A stretch of 64,000 nt of DNA from Tetradesmus obliquus (lineage: Eukaryota > Chlorophyta > Chlorophyceae > Sphaeropleales > Scenedesmaceae), in contig CP126196.1 in NCBI GenBank assembly GCA_030272155.1, positions 4,333,501-4,397,500 on the forward strand, in the 5' to 3' direction. The notes beneath the pieces were generated by a model. That model did no database searches, was not told the DNA's origin, and saw nothing but the letters and a program-made list of their open reading frames with translations. Shown here piece after piece: positions 1-12,510 of the stretch. The translations under genes and the position numbers were made by a program. Each line of letters begins with the position of its first letter. Within the stretch, counting starts at the first letter, position 1.

Positions 1-381
1 CCGCTTTGACACGCCGCCAAAGTTTAGGTTGGTTGCGCCAGTGCGCGGCACGCGCTCAGCTGATGCTGTTATCTGGTCTTGCACCAGCGGGTCAACTGCA
101 GGCAGGTCAACGCTTTGACCAGGTCAAACAACTGTGACCGTCTCTAACAGACAGCAACACAGGATCCTTCTGAGCTTGAAAGGTCTGCAGGTGCAGACCT
201 ATAGGTCACATGTGTGCATTGCATGTGGGTTCTGGCAGCATCTGCACTGACCAGGTCAATGGCACAGCATGCATACTTGCCTGCATCAGAGCCCTCCATA
301 CACTGCATGGCTGCCAGGACAACTCCGAAAACTTGGTTGATGGTAAATCATGTGTGCGGTCCTGCAGGCTTTGGCACTTAC

Positions 382-679
382 AGTCCAGCAAACTAGCGGC
401 GGGGACCTCAGGAGCCACCACATTGCGCGTGGCATCATCCACCTTCCGCTCATTGATCCTGCCACTTGAGCTCTGCGGTAGCAGGGCTTCTTTTCTCCTC
501 GTGGTGTTGGTTTTCAACAGCTCGAAAGGCTGCAGCAACCTGCGGCTATGGCTGGCTCTGTGTTGGTGCTGTGGTGCGGCCTTTGCTGCTGCTGCTGCAG
601 CTGCTGCTGGCAGCAGCGTTTGCTGCACGCATGCCGCAATCAGAATTGCCAGGAGCAGGCCATGCAGCGTTCTACACAT
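382..679 (-). CDS. candidate first exon of a secreted protein, rest off the left edge
   Basis: An ATG at 679 opens a frame whose first 30 residues look like a secretory signal: a short polar start, a hydrophobic core (LLLAILIAACV) and an Ala run. A polar region with a dibasic RR and an NTT N-glycosylation site follows. The frame meets a strong donor (GTAAGTG) at 381, so exon 1 would be 382-679 with one leftover base, and the gene would continue leftward out of the window. No domain is recognisable. The long antisense frame over the same stretch is explained by the CTG/GCA run. The call rests only on the signal-like start and the donor, so it may be spurious. Confidence 0.3.
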
Positions 680-3492
680 TCGCCTGAGTTAGTAGTACCA
701 TCATCGTCGTTGCAGTCTGCTCAAGCACTTCTGCTGAGTTGCGAATGGCGCAGAGGTGCGGGCATAATCTGCAGGTCAAGCGCATGCACGCTGACGTGCA
801 ATACAGACATTAGGCAAAGCGGCCTGCGCAGAAAAAAACACTGGAAGTCGTGTTTCCTCACTTACAGTGGGCAGTGACTTAACCCTGCAACTCTTGGAGG
901 GACCAACATGGACCGGCATTCGTTCGCGCGAGCAGCAGCAGTACGACTTGATGATGCTTCGTCACAAACTGATTAGCTCCCCCCCAGCATGTCGAACTTG
1001 ACTGTGGAAGAGAGATAAGAACTAGTAATTCTGCGATACAGTTGTTGCATTTAATACCCGCCCAGCAGTACAGGCCAGGCTGCAGCGGCCAGTGGTGAGC
1101 ATTGACGTTTAGCTACCGGTTTATCAACCTTACTCCCTACACGATCCATCGGACCGTCAAACACCGCTTTCATGCGTGCCGCAAGGGTGTTGATCACACA
1201 CCAGCCCAGCTATAGCTAGCTAGCCAACCGGGCCAGTAGCTACTGGCTAGCCCTATAGGGCTTGGTTGGTAGCATGATTGTGACAGCACCCCAGCTGCTC
1301 CACAAGGGTTGTGCTTGGCTTTCATCATGATCTTCACGTCACCAATCAAGCCGTGTTGCTTTCATGATGATCTTCACGTCACCAGTCAAGCCGTGTTGCC
1401 TTCATCATGATCTTCACGTCACCAATCAAGCCGTATAGCAGTAACGCCACACGTTTCATGTGTCGGGCTTTCAGATCTCCGAGATGTGTCGGGCATTCAG
1501 ATCTCCGAGTCACACACATTGCCTCTTACGCACGGCACGCATGCTGCTGAAGCTGGCGCTGCAGTGCTAACTCAGTCAGTTCGCACTGCTCGTGTCCTGT
1601 TCAGCACCATACACCGTCATCATCATGCTACCCAAAAAGCAATAGCATCAACGCCATCGGCCCCAAACCATACACCGTGTGGTAGATGAGCGAGGCAGCC
1701 CCTGCCTGTACCAAGCAAGCAGAGCATCTGTACATGTTGATTACGTGAGTCGACTGACCGCGTGTGCAGTCGCAGTGCAGGGGTTGTCCACTGTGACATG
1801 TGACACACGTATGCGGCAAGCATGCCGCATTTGACTGCCCATACAACAGCCACTGTCGTAAGTTGCAGCAGGTGCTGCATGCAAAGCAGGACTAGCCAGG
1901 CCTGCACACTAATCTTTGTGATGCTGCTTCAGCACACCAATGAATCAGATCATTACCGCATCCCTGGCACAGACACGATCAAACCTATGTAGTACTACAA
2001 TCTGGCAAGCATGCTAAGGTACCGCGGCAAAAGCGGCGGCAGCAGCCGCGGCAGCAGCAGCACCAGCAGCAACTGCTGCCTCAAACATGGCAAGAACACA
2101 CTCCCTGCAGTCCATGTGTAGCAAAAACAGTAGGGAAACAAGTGCAACACATAGAGAAGCGCCACCCAAACAGCTGCATGCATGGCTGCGGCTGTCAAGG
2201 AACGCCGCCAACTGGCATGCATTCAGTGTATCCGCTGATCAGGTTTGTGCTTGAACGCTTCAACCTTGCTTGAACATTATACCCTAGAAACATACCTAGC
2301 AGATAATCCAGTGGTAAACGTTTTGGCATTGTTAACCACAGCGTTGAGCAGGTAGGGTCTGGCAGTGCCTGCACCGCCATGGCATGAATTCAAGTTCGAA
2401 CTTGTTGAAAAAGAACAGCAGTGACTGGAAGGCCGCACAGCGACTGGCGCTGTTGAAAACACCCCTCAAAGGAAGCCCGTGCGAGTCAACGCCAATGTGA
2501 AAGCAACGCACCAGCAGCTCTCCAAAAGTAGACAAAAGCATGATAGCAATCATGCTGCAGGGGAAGGTTGCCAGCTGCAGCCTGGTAAGGGGCTACAGCT
2601 GGCTGCATTGAATCCACAAGCTCAGTAGGCATGGTATACAACTCAACACCGATCTGCTAAACATCTCCCGCTTAGTCCCTGCCGGGAAAAGCAGCCATAC
2701 ACAACCCAGCACACACAGCAACCAGCTGTTGAAGCATACAAGGCTGTGTTGTGAGTGAAACTATGTACTGCCATTAACAATTATTGTTGGTCACAACAGA
2801 ATACTTGCAAATATGCCAGCAGCTGAACAATGGTGCCGATGGCATGTACATGTATTGCTACGCACACCACCTGCACCAGCCATCAGTTGTCCCTGGGCAC
2901 ACGCACGACACAATCCCAGCAACCTCACAGCGACCATCTGATTGTACATGCCTATCAGCTGTGAGCTATCATGTATTGCAGGACACCCACACAAATATGT
3001 TCATCAGCAGGAACCGGTGAGCCAGGATCCTCAGGTAGTTGCTGAAACACGTTCTGCACAAGCATGCGTGCTGTACATATGGACATGCCATATGCTGCGG
3101 CACACCAGTTTACAAGAATGCAAAACCTGCTGGACTTTTCAGTCGCTGTTGCAGCAGGGATTGCCTACACACCCAAAAACGCACGGTGCTTGCATTGCAG
3201 CAAAGACCCGTATAGCCTGCAGGATCTTCAGTTGGCCCATGCACACACTCAAACACAAAAAAACCATCTATAACACACATGCGAACCGTTGCATCCACCT
3301 GCCCTGAGCCTGCAGCCTCCCCTTCACACAAGCTGCACACAATGCCTTGGCACAGCGACAGACATGAGTCATCCAGGAATCTACTGCTGATGCAGCACAG
3401 TTGGTGGACCTGCTGCTGCTGTAGCGTGGAACATAGCTGCAGCGTTTGTGCAACTGAAAGACCGTTTAACAGCTGTGCTTGCATCACATGTT
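680..3492. other. no supported gene; short repeats and palindromes
   Basis: No reading frame here shows a recognisable domain or convincing exon structure. The stretch holds a cluster of small palindromes near 1209-1260 (GCCAGTAGCTACTGGC at 1232-1247, CCCTATAGGG at 1251-1260), a 40-bp direct repeat in three copies and a 27-bp direct duplication at about 1460-1510. Confidence 0.5.
1321..1434 (+). repeat. 40-bp tandem repeat, three copies
   Basis: Units start at 1321, 1361 and 1401, each beginning TTCATSATGATCTTCACG. They differ by only a few bases. No coding potential is visible. Confidence 0.85.
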
Positions 3493-3640
3493 TCAAATGT
3501 CCAGGTCGATCGCCTCGCCAAATGCACCGGGGGCTGCCACAGGCACGCCTGCAGCCGCCCCTGCACCCAGCGCAGTGCTTGCAGGAAGGCTTGCAGGAAC
3601 GGTGACACTTGCCACGGGCTGAAACCTACGCCCTAGCACA
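3493..3640 (-). repeat. tandem copy of the 3' end of the adjacent motif gene
   Basis: This stretch duplicates the last ~45 codons, stop codon included, of the gene at 3763-4857. Both copies end in the same peptide: an S-V-P-A-S run, ALGAGAAAGVPVAAPGAFGE, then V/I-DLDI and a stop. The copy lies just downstream of the real stop and could act as an alternative terminal exon or be a relic. Confidence 0.75.
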
Positions 3641-3762
3641 GCTGCCAACTGAAATGCTTTCAGCTGCAGCTGAGGCAGCACCGTTAGTAGACCTGCTGCT
3701 GCAGCTGCAGCTGCTTTACTTCTGCAGCTGCCAGAACACCACCAAACCTGCCGCGGCACACC

Positions 3763-4857
3763 TCAAATGTCCAGGTCAACTGCCTCACCAAAGGCACCTG
3801 GCGCGGCCACCGGCACCCCTGCAGCTGCCCCTGCACCCAGCGCAATGCTTGCAGGAACGCTTGCAGGAACGCTTGCAGGAACGCTGCTGCTGGCCACAAG
3901 CTCAAACCCTGCGCAGCCGGTGCCGCAGTTCGAAGCCCGCTTGGAGGCAAGCAGCTTTTCAGCCATGCGTGCCACTTCCTCTGACTTGTCCAGGCCCCGC
4001 TGACCTGTCACCTTCACTGTCGCTGTTGCTGTTGCTGCTGCTGTGGCGGGAGATGATGCGGTGCCGTTGTTGCCTGCAGGACCTGCAGCTGAGAAACGCC
4101 TGCTGCCTTTTGTAGGAGCGGGGCCTGTCTGCTGTTCGTTGCCCCACAGGCCAGGGCTAGGTGCGCGCACAGGCGCAGCACCAAGTGCCTTTCCTGCAGC
4201 CAGTGCAGCAGCAACAGCAGCCTCTTCTGCTGCACGCTCTGCCTCCTGGCGCTGCGTCTCCAGCCAGCCACTGCGGAGGGATGAGACAGAAATGCCGCCT
4301 GCTGCTGTCTCTGCGGCTGCCTCTGCTGCCGCTGCTGCTGCGGCTTCAGCTGCGGCCTCTTTCAGGCGCTTCTCATCCTCCTTGAAGGCTTGCAGGAAAG
4401 TACTACGCATGGCAGCAACGGCAGGGGAGACACCCCCAGGAGCGCGGCTGCCGCCGCCCGCAGGTGCTGGGAAGCACGGGCGAGCCGCTGCTGCTGTGTT
4501 GCTGCTGCTGCTGCCGTTGCCAGGGCTTGGCGTGTTTGCAGCAGCCTGGAGGTATGCAGACTTTAGGCTGGTGAGGCTGAAGCACGAAGAGTCTGGCTCT
4601 GCTGCTCCTGTGACTGACTCAAGGTCGTCCAGCCTGCTGCTGCTGCTGGACGTGCTGTGCATGGACAGCGACCTGTTGCTGCTGGTACTGCTCCAGGTGC
4701 GCTTGTCAGTTGCTGTGCTGCTCACCATGCTGGCTGCGCTGCTGCTGTTGCTGCTGTTGCTGTTGGTGTTGATGCCGGCCTGGACAGGGCACCCGCGCTG
4801 AGTCAGCACGCGCTGTGCCATGACCGCCACTTCATCTGAGAGATACATTGTTGTCAT
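3763..4857 (-). CDS. 364-residue low-complexity protein sharing helical motifs with the giant MATH-BTB gene
   Basis: I chose the ATG at 4857; the frame stays open upstream to about 5000, so an upstream exon is possible. The protein is rich in Ser, Ala and Gln and carries two short motif families. One (LSDEVAVMAQRVL near the start and KSEEVARMAEKLL near the end) matches the L-x2-M-x3-VL repeat of the 7831-17147 gene. The other, L-[KR]-S-x2-L-[QE]-[AT], occurs three times (SLKSAYLQA, AMRSTFLQA, SLRSGWLET) and once in the giant gene (NIRSSLIAA). The C-terminus has a triple VPAS repeat. The gene follows the giant gene on the same strand with 3 kb between. It may be a partial paralog; the function is unknown. 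Confidence 0.6.
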   Translation of the reverse strand: MTTMYLSDEVAVMAQRVLTQRGCPVQAGINTNSNSSNSSSAASMVSSTATDKRTWSSTSSNRSLSMHSTSSSSSRLDDLESVTGAAEPDSSCFSLTSLKSAYLQAAANTPSPGNGSSSSNTAAAARPCFPAPAGGGSRAPGGVSPAVAAMRSTFLQAFKEDEKRLKEAAAEAAAAAAAEAAAETAAGGISVSSLRSGWLETQRQEAERAAEEAAVAAALAAGKALGAAPVRAPSPGLWGNEQQTGPAPTKGSRRFSAAGPAGNNGTASSPATAAATATATVKVTGQRGLDKSEEVARMAEKLLASKRASNCGTGCAGFELVASSSVPASVPASVPASIALGAGAAAGVPVAAPGAFGEAVDLDI

Positions 4858-7793
4858 CTGGAGGTCAAAGCCCACTGCTGCAGCTGCTGCTGTCACTGCG
4901 AAGACTGACGCACGAAGTGCAGCACTGGGCTTCCGGAGCGGTGATGTTGTTACAGATGTGCACCAACTTGATCCTTTATCGCTGATAACAAGCGATCAGT
5001 GCTGCTGTTGCTGCTGGGGCTCGTCTCCCGCCAATTTGTTTCCGACTGGCTGCGACCCGCTTTCCTGCAGCAGTAAGCGCGTGCCGCAGCGTGAATGATC
5101 GAAAAGGAAATTACTTTTAAGACAAAGTGCCCTCGCTGATCAGTGAATCCCATGAAGGGCCGGCATCGCGATTCGCTGCCGCGTGGCTTGATTGTGAGAT
5201 GAGCGCTGCACGCTGCGCAAAACAATTTAACACCGCTTAATATCAAGCTTATTATATAATACCATGAACTAGCACCACGTTCTGGCTTCACGCACCATCT
5301 GCTCACCTTAATTCACCGTCCTCCAGCGGTCAGTAAAGTCTTCCATTGCTCAAAGCATTGAAATATCAAGCGATAACGCAGGACATGCGCTGTGTATGGT
5401 TCATCGGATGGAGTCCCGGCTAACGACAGAAAGAACAGTGGCAAACCTACATCCAGGAAGTCCTTCAACTGACAATCTTGTGTGATAGTGACTGCTGGAG
5501 TATCGAAAATGCTATGAAATTAATGTACGCTTTTGCTTTAAAGTGCCTGCATCGTTCCGGCACTGGTTGCGTGGGCATGCCACGTGGCCGTGCTGCAAGA
5601 TTAGTCACTCCAGTGACAATACCGCCAATACCTTAGCAACAGGAATCAAGAACCACCAGTCCAGCTCATTGAACGAGTTTTATTGAGTTCCTCCTGCACA
5701 CCATACAGCATCATGAACAACCAAGTGCAGCTGCCTGAGCAAACCACAACATACTGCTGTATTCGCATCGTGCTGTGGCACAGCGCGTGCTGCATAGGTT
5801 TCTTAAGCCTGAGGCTCGAAGCCGAAATGAAGATCAACCTCAGTGAGCAGTGCAGCGCAGTACAGCATGAAATCATAGGATGCCGTTCACTGCACTTGCC
5901 GGCCAAGCTCAGCAGTATGGAGCAGAGCAGCAGTTGCAGGCGCACATGTGCGCACATGTGCAGCTGTGCAGCTGCAGCAGCTGCGTCAATAGTGTGCACA
6001 TCTGCAAAGTTGCAGCACTATCCATTATAATGAGTGTCTGAAACCCTGTTGCTGTGACGGACTTGCAGCCTTAGCTAGTGCCCCTGGGTAGCAGCTCGTT
6101 TGACTATTTTTGATGCTGGCTAGCCAGCATGCAACGCTGCAATAATTCTGCCTGCTGGGTCCTGCACTGTGGCAGCATCTGCTGCCTGCCCTGCTTAGCA
6201 TCACCTTCATGTTGAATGTATGCCATAGCATTGTCGCTATGGACCCCGCGCCCCGCTGCAGCGGCAAGAAAAAGGTGTAAGCCATACGGTAATCTTTTAT
6301 GACAAATTTGTTACAAGCTCACCAAAGCTTTCAACCAAGCATACTCCTAGGACTGTCAAGTAGCCAGATCCGTACATTGGAATCCACTAAGAGTGCTGTA
6401 GCAACGTTCTAAGCTGTCATTTTGTTGTAATATGATTTTGCCAACCGGCATGCAGTACAACCCAAAGACAGTGTCATCACCCGCGGAACTGCTAGCGCTA
6501 GAAGCAGCTGCCAGCAACCATGCAGGCTGACAAACAGCACTACTGAGCACTCCCTCAATGTGTGTGTATCACTTTCATAGCTGGCCTTGTTGCAAGCTGC
6601 AAGCTGGACACAATAGATTGTTGATCTGGTGTTTAGCAGGCGACAGAGACACACTACATGCTCTCGTCGTAATACCCAAGTAATGTATGCATAAACCCTG
6701 TGTGTGCCGCTCCATCTGCTGTGCAATGATCCAAACCTTATTTTCAAGACTATAGCCGCCACTGCAGCACCATCACAAGCCACCACCCAAGCTGTACCGC
6801 AATATGTGCTGCAATACACAGTGTGCAGCAGCAGTAACAATGGCAAGGCTATGCACAGGCACTGCTCAACACCAAGCATCACCTGCTGCTAAGCAAAAAC
6901 AGCACATGCCATGCGTTACACACCCTATGCACTGCGGCATATTGGAGTGCAAGGTAACAACTAAGGCCTACAAGCAAATGTTCAGATGCATTGACACAAA
7001 ACGCTAAAATGCAGTAGGAATAGAGTATGGGGAGAGTGTACAGCATAATAAGTACAGTCAAGTGAGGAATACTAAGACTAATGCCGGTGGTTTTCGGCCG
7101 GCACTGCAACATCAGCAGCGCCAACTCACACACTGCCACAACCATCACACCTGCGCAAGCTGCACACATGATGCTCACACACACCTGCTGCCCAACAGTT
7201 GGTTCAGCTTGACTGCTGTAGCGCTACAGATCTGCTGGTACCACACCCCGCACACACCCAGTATTGATTGAAAGCAAAGCCGCATCCGTAAGCGGCACTG
7301 GAAATATGTAGGTTATTCAAGCCAGGTCTGACACTATGCTGCTGCCACCAGTGAAGCACCCCCTCCTCGCTAAGTTGACATGAACTCAGCATCCGCCATC
7401 CTAAACTGTACTAATAGTGCTTCCTGCAGCATATCAACTGCTGCTGCAGCGCACCACCACAACTGCAGAGCTACAGGTTCAACACACGCCACTCATATGC
7501 ATGCCATCTGGTCTAGATATCTGCAACGTAGCTCCCCCCCCCCTCCCCGGGCCCTATTCATGACTGTCTCGTCCTTACACCTGAAGCAACCTGCTGTGGG
7601 TCTCGCCTGCTGCCTAAAATGCACGGCCTCCCCTGCCTGCAACTCAGCATGCTATAGTAAACTGCTCCATGTCTCTTCCAATGTTTGCCAATGTTTTCTG
7701 TCCAAGGTTTCAAGAGGTTTCAGAGGTTGCCTGCTGCCTCTGCCAAGCTGCGCACACTCTCGGCCTCCACAACCCTACCCCGACCCCAGCGCA

Positions 7794-7830
<37 letters not shown>
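4858..7830. other. intergenic, no supported gene
   Basis: Frames of up to 157 codons occur on both strands, but none shows a domain or credible splice structure. A 20-bp perfect palindrome (two GCACATGTGC units) lies at about 5942-5961. A (CTG)n run just below 7830 sits in the presumed 3' UTR of the giant gene. Confidence 0.5.
7575..7579 (-). promoter_or_regulatory. possible TGTAA poly(A) signal of the MATH-BTB gene
   Basis: TTACA on the plus strand reads TGTAA on the transcript, about 250 bases past the stop codon. TGTAA is the usual poly(A) signal of chlorophycean green algae. The five-base motif also occurs by chance. Confidence 0.35.
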
Positions 7831-7831
<1 letters not shown>

Positions 7832-8882
7832 CACGCAGCCAGCCCCTCCTCCCGCCGCTGCTGCATCATGCGCTCCTGGTACGCCATCAGCAGCCGCTGC
7901 CGCAGGAACACGCTGCTGTCAACAGCAGGGAACCTGCGGGCCTCCCACAGCTGCTGCTTATCAAAGCCCGAAAAGTCAACCATCTCCAAACTGTCCTCCA
8001 TGCGGCGCGAGTGCTGGCGCTTCTCGCGATCTCCCTCCACCCACATCATCGCGAGCTCAAAACGCGCAAAGTCGCGCGCGGGTTTTGAACTGCCGCCCGC
8101 TAGACTCGGAAGCCGCTCCATAACCGTCATGAGATCTTCAATCGACAGCTGCTGGATTTGAATCAGATTCAAGCCGGCGAGCCGCTGCCAGTCCCGGGAC
8201 TTGCTGCGAGCTAGCACTTGGGCCTGCTCCTGCGCTAGCTGCTCCACTGCTGCCGCTGCTGCTGCTGCCGCCGCGCTTTGCTGCTGCTGCCGCTTGCTGG
8301 CGCCGCTGCTGTCTGACACGCGCTTGCTGCTGCCGGTGAACAGCGGCATCAGCTTGTCCTTGCTCACGTTCTTTGTGAGCTTGCCCCACAAGCTGCTGCT
8401 GCTGCTGCTGCTGCTGCTCGGGTCCTTGCTGCTGCTGCTGCTGCTGCTGGTACTGCTGCCATTTGCTCCAGCCGCACTTGCAGCAGGTGTTGCGGCAGCA
8501 GCAGCCGGCTGCATGCTGCCGCTGCCAGCAGCAGCAACAGCGCCGCCTCCTGACCGCCTCATGGCAAGCCTCCATCGCCAGCTGGCATCAGAAGATGAGG
8601 CAGTGGATGATCCACCAATGCTGGTTCGAACCAGGGACCTTACAGCAGCTCCTGGCGGCGGCGTCTGCGGCCTCCCTGCCGCATTGCTACCACAGGGCAC
8701 CTCTGCTGCTGCTGGAGCCAGCATAGGGGCCTGCTGCTGCAGCTGCTGCAGCTGCTGCTGAGCAGCAGCACTCATGCTGCTGCTGCTGCCGCCAAGGCTG
8801 GCTTCTCTTCTGGCAGCCACATCCGGCGTGGGAGTGCGGCCTCGTAAAGGTGACAGCCGCGCATACTGCAGACCTGCCGAGC

Positions 8883-8913
<31 letters not shown>

Positions 8914-9391
8914 ACCTGGCGCATGCTGCTGCTGCTGCTGAGGTGGCGGCTGGGGCCTGTGGCCATGTGTCTGTAACATGCGCAGCTGGCTGCGCCTGCC
9001 ATGCGATGAGCCAGGTGACACAGGGACGAACGTGCTGCTGCTGCTGCCAGCAGCAGCAGCAGCAGTGTTGATTGCAGCAGCCGGCAAGATCAGCTGCCGC
9101 CTAGCTGGTGAGCTTCCAGGGTTCCTGGTTGAGGTTTTCATGACCTCCAGTAAGCAAGCATGCCGGAACTCGCCACCTGGACTGCGATAGCGCTGCTGCT
9201 CCTCATGCTGCTGCTGCTGTTGCTGATCTGCAGCTGAGACCACCGCCAAGCGGCCAGGTCCAGCTGCTGCTGCTGCTGCTGCTGCCGCTGCTTTCTTCTG
9301 CAGCGCTGCTGCCTTGGGCGACTGCTGGCCATCTTCTGTGGCTGATGGCTCCCTGCTGACTGGAGGCTTGGGCGAGTGCTGGCCGACCGCC

Positions 9392-9438
<47 letters not shown>

Positions 9439-9536
9439 GCTTGAGGCTTGCTGGCAAGCCAGCATCTCGTGGCCTGGCAGTACAATGCTGCGGGACTGCT
9501 GTGGAGTGCACTGGCTACCCAGGGTCTGCCGCTCAG

Positions 9537-9571
<35 letters not shown>

Positions 9572-11759
9572 AGTGCCAGCTGGCGCTCTTGGTGCTGCTG
9601 CCGCAGTGACTTCTCGGGGCCGTTTGAACCTGTGCTTGAACCCTTGCGCTGTAGTTCAAGCCCCAAGCTGGCGCCATTCAGCACTTCTGCTGCTGCTGCT
9701 GCCAGGCCCTGCTGCTGCTGCTGCAGTGAGGCTCTGGGCGAAGCAGCAGGGCTGACTAGACTCTCTGCAAGCATGCTGAGCTGACTCAGCGTCTGCTGCT
9801 GCTCTGCCTTGCATTTGCTGCTGCTGCCACTGCTACTGCTGCTGTTCTTGCTGTTTGCTGAAGTGTTGTTGAGCTTTGAGGGGGTTAGTGGGCGGCCATC
9901 CGCCACCTCACTGCTTGTACTGCCTGCCACGGATGAGCTTGTACTGCCTGATGCCGAGCCTGTACTGCGTGCACTGCCTGCTACAGCCCTGGCCTTCTCA
10001 GCTGATGTACTGCCTGTACCGCCGAGCGCCTGCGCTACTGCATTGTTACAGCGGGGGCTCAACCAGCCAGCCGCCGGCCGTTGCAGCTGCAGCTGCTGCT
10101 GCCGCTGGCTCTCAAACTTCTGCACCTGCTCTTCTTTACGCCTCAGATTGTCTAGCACTGCCTGCTTTGCTTCCTCCTCCTGCTGCATGCGCCGCCTGGC
10201 CTGCTCTGTCATGTGGGCCGCAGCAGCAGCGTTACTAACAGCGTTACTAACAGCAGCTGAAGAGGATTCTGCGGAGATCTGGCTTTCCTTGGGCGACACC
10301 GGCGGCAGCTGTGCTGATGGCCTGGGCGACACCTGCTGCTGCTGCTGCAGATGCTGGCTGCTGCTGCTGCTGCGCTGCGGTGTTCTCGGCCGCTGCTGCT
10401 GCTGCTGCTGCTGCTGCTGCCCAACTGTGGATTGCTCCTCAGTCATTAGGTGCTGCTGGAATGCAGCCTCCTGCCTTAGCTGGTGATCGAGCTCAGCCAG
10501 CTTGTGCTGCTGCACAATGCGCGTCTGCTGTGCTGCAGAAGCTTCGGCAGATGCTGCTGTTGCTGCTGCTGCCTCCAGTGCTGTGATGGCTGCCTTCTCA
10601 GCAGTAGCCTGCAGAATCTCTGTCAGCTTTGCCGCTTCATCTGCTGTCTCGCGCGTTGTTAGGGCTAGCATGCGCTCCGGGGAATGCGGCCGGCTTAGCC
10701 CTGGGCTGCCAGCAGCGCCGGCAGTGTTGCTGGCAGTGCTGCTGCTGCTGCTACTGCCAATGTGAGAGGACGCTGTAGAGCTGTTTGGCGAAGCAGCAAG
10801 GCCAGATGAAAAGTCAGATGACGGAGTGCTAGGGGAGCAAGGGGTGTGTGGTGCTGTAGCAATGGCCCATCCACTGAAACTGCTCCTGCCAGCCGCTGCT
10901 GCTGCTGCTGCTGCTGTTTCTGGGCAGGATCCGCCCCAGGTGCTGTCACAGCTGCCGCCTGCTTCTGCAGCTGCTTTGATAGGCTGAGCAGCTGCTGCAG
11001 CTGCCGCTGCTGCTGATTCCTCACTGGGTGTTTCAGCTGCCGCCGCAGCTGCTGCTGCCGTTGCTGCAGCCGCTGCTGCTGATGGCGGTGACGGCAGCCG
11101 CTTTGCAGACCTCTTGCCGCGTGCACTGAGCACCTGAGCCGCCATTTCTGCCAGGTCACTGCCCCTGCCCTGAACCTCACCCCGCGCCCTGCCATCCTTG
11201 ACCCCGCCATCCGAACCCTGGCTTAAACTGCGGGCCCGCTGAACCCCCACCCCAACCCCTGCCCCTGAACCCTCGCCACCTGGCAACCTAGCTGTCAGTG
11301 CCTGCCTGGAAGCAGCACTTGGCCTTGGAGCTTGCCTTTTAGGAGACCTTGGCTTGGTTGCTGCAATCAAGCTGCTTCTGATGTTTGCAATGGACACAGT
11401 GGCTCCGGGAAACCATGCGCCGGCCTCTGCTGCTGCTGCTCGCTCGGCGTCGCGCTGCTGCTTTTCTGTCAGCACGCGCGCTGCCATTGCTTCCAGAGCA
11501 TCAGCTGGAGTGAGGCCGCTAGGCAGTGCTCGGATGGCGCTGCCGCCGCCAGAAGATGCTGCTGCTGCTGCTGCCGCGCCAGAGGCTGAGCCAGCCATCA
11601 AGCAGGGCAGAGAAGAGGCAGCACTGCCAGCTGTGCTGCTGTTGCCAGCTGTGCTGTTGTTGCCAGCTGTGCTGCTGTTGCCAGCTGCGCTGCTTTTGCC
11701 AGCTGTGCTGCTGTTGCCAGCTGCGCTGCTGCTGCCAGCTGTGCTGCTGTTGCCAGCTG

Positions 11760-11793
<34 letters not shown>

Positions 11794-12305
11794 GCCGGCT
11801 GGTGCTGCCTTGTCTTTCAGCACGGCAGCAGTCATGGCAGTGAGCTGCGACATCGGATCCAGGCACATGCTCATTGCAACACTGCTGCTGTTGGCTGCTG
11901 CTGCTGCTGCTGCTGCTGGACCTTGGGTTGTGCGGTGTACTGCTGCTGCAGTCACTGCTGGCGAGCCTTCAGAAGCAGCAGCAGCTGCTGCTGTTGTTGA
12001 TGGTGCTGCTGCCTTTTTGACGCCAGCAGCAGCAGCAGCAGCAGCAGCAGTAGCAGCTGGCCGGCTCTTCTGCAACACATCTGCTGTCATGGCCTGCAGC
12101 TGCGCCAGTGGATCTCCACAGAACTGCTGCACATTGCTGCCACAGCTGCTGGTGTTGCTGCTGCTGTTGCTGCCAGCTGCACCTGCCTTTGCTGCTGCTG
12201 GCGCCTTTACAGGAGCAGGCACTGCTGCTGCATTGTTTGCTGCTGCTGCTGCTGCCACTGCTGCTGCCACAGCCCCTCCCTGAGAGCGCCTCATAGGTGC
12301 CGCCT

Positions 12306-12346
<41 letters not shown>

Positions 12347-12469
12347 TTTGCTGAAAGCACACTTGCAGTCATAGCTTGCAGCCCTGTCAGAGAATCAGCA
12401 AACACCGGCTGTGCTGTTGCTGCAGCCGCTGCTGCTGCTGCTGGTGTTGCGCGTCTGCTGCTTTGCTCC

Positions 12470-12510
<41 letters not shown>

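Noticed and set aside
3110-3496. 128-codon minus-strand frame
   Set aside because: Cys-rich random-looking sequence with no domain; it abuts the duplicated gene end but does not continue it in frame.
8621-8640. GGTTCGAACC, resembling a tRNA T-loop
   Set aside because: It lies inside the giant coding frame and no cloverleaf arms or anticodon stem can be formed around it.
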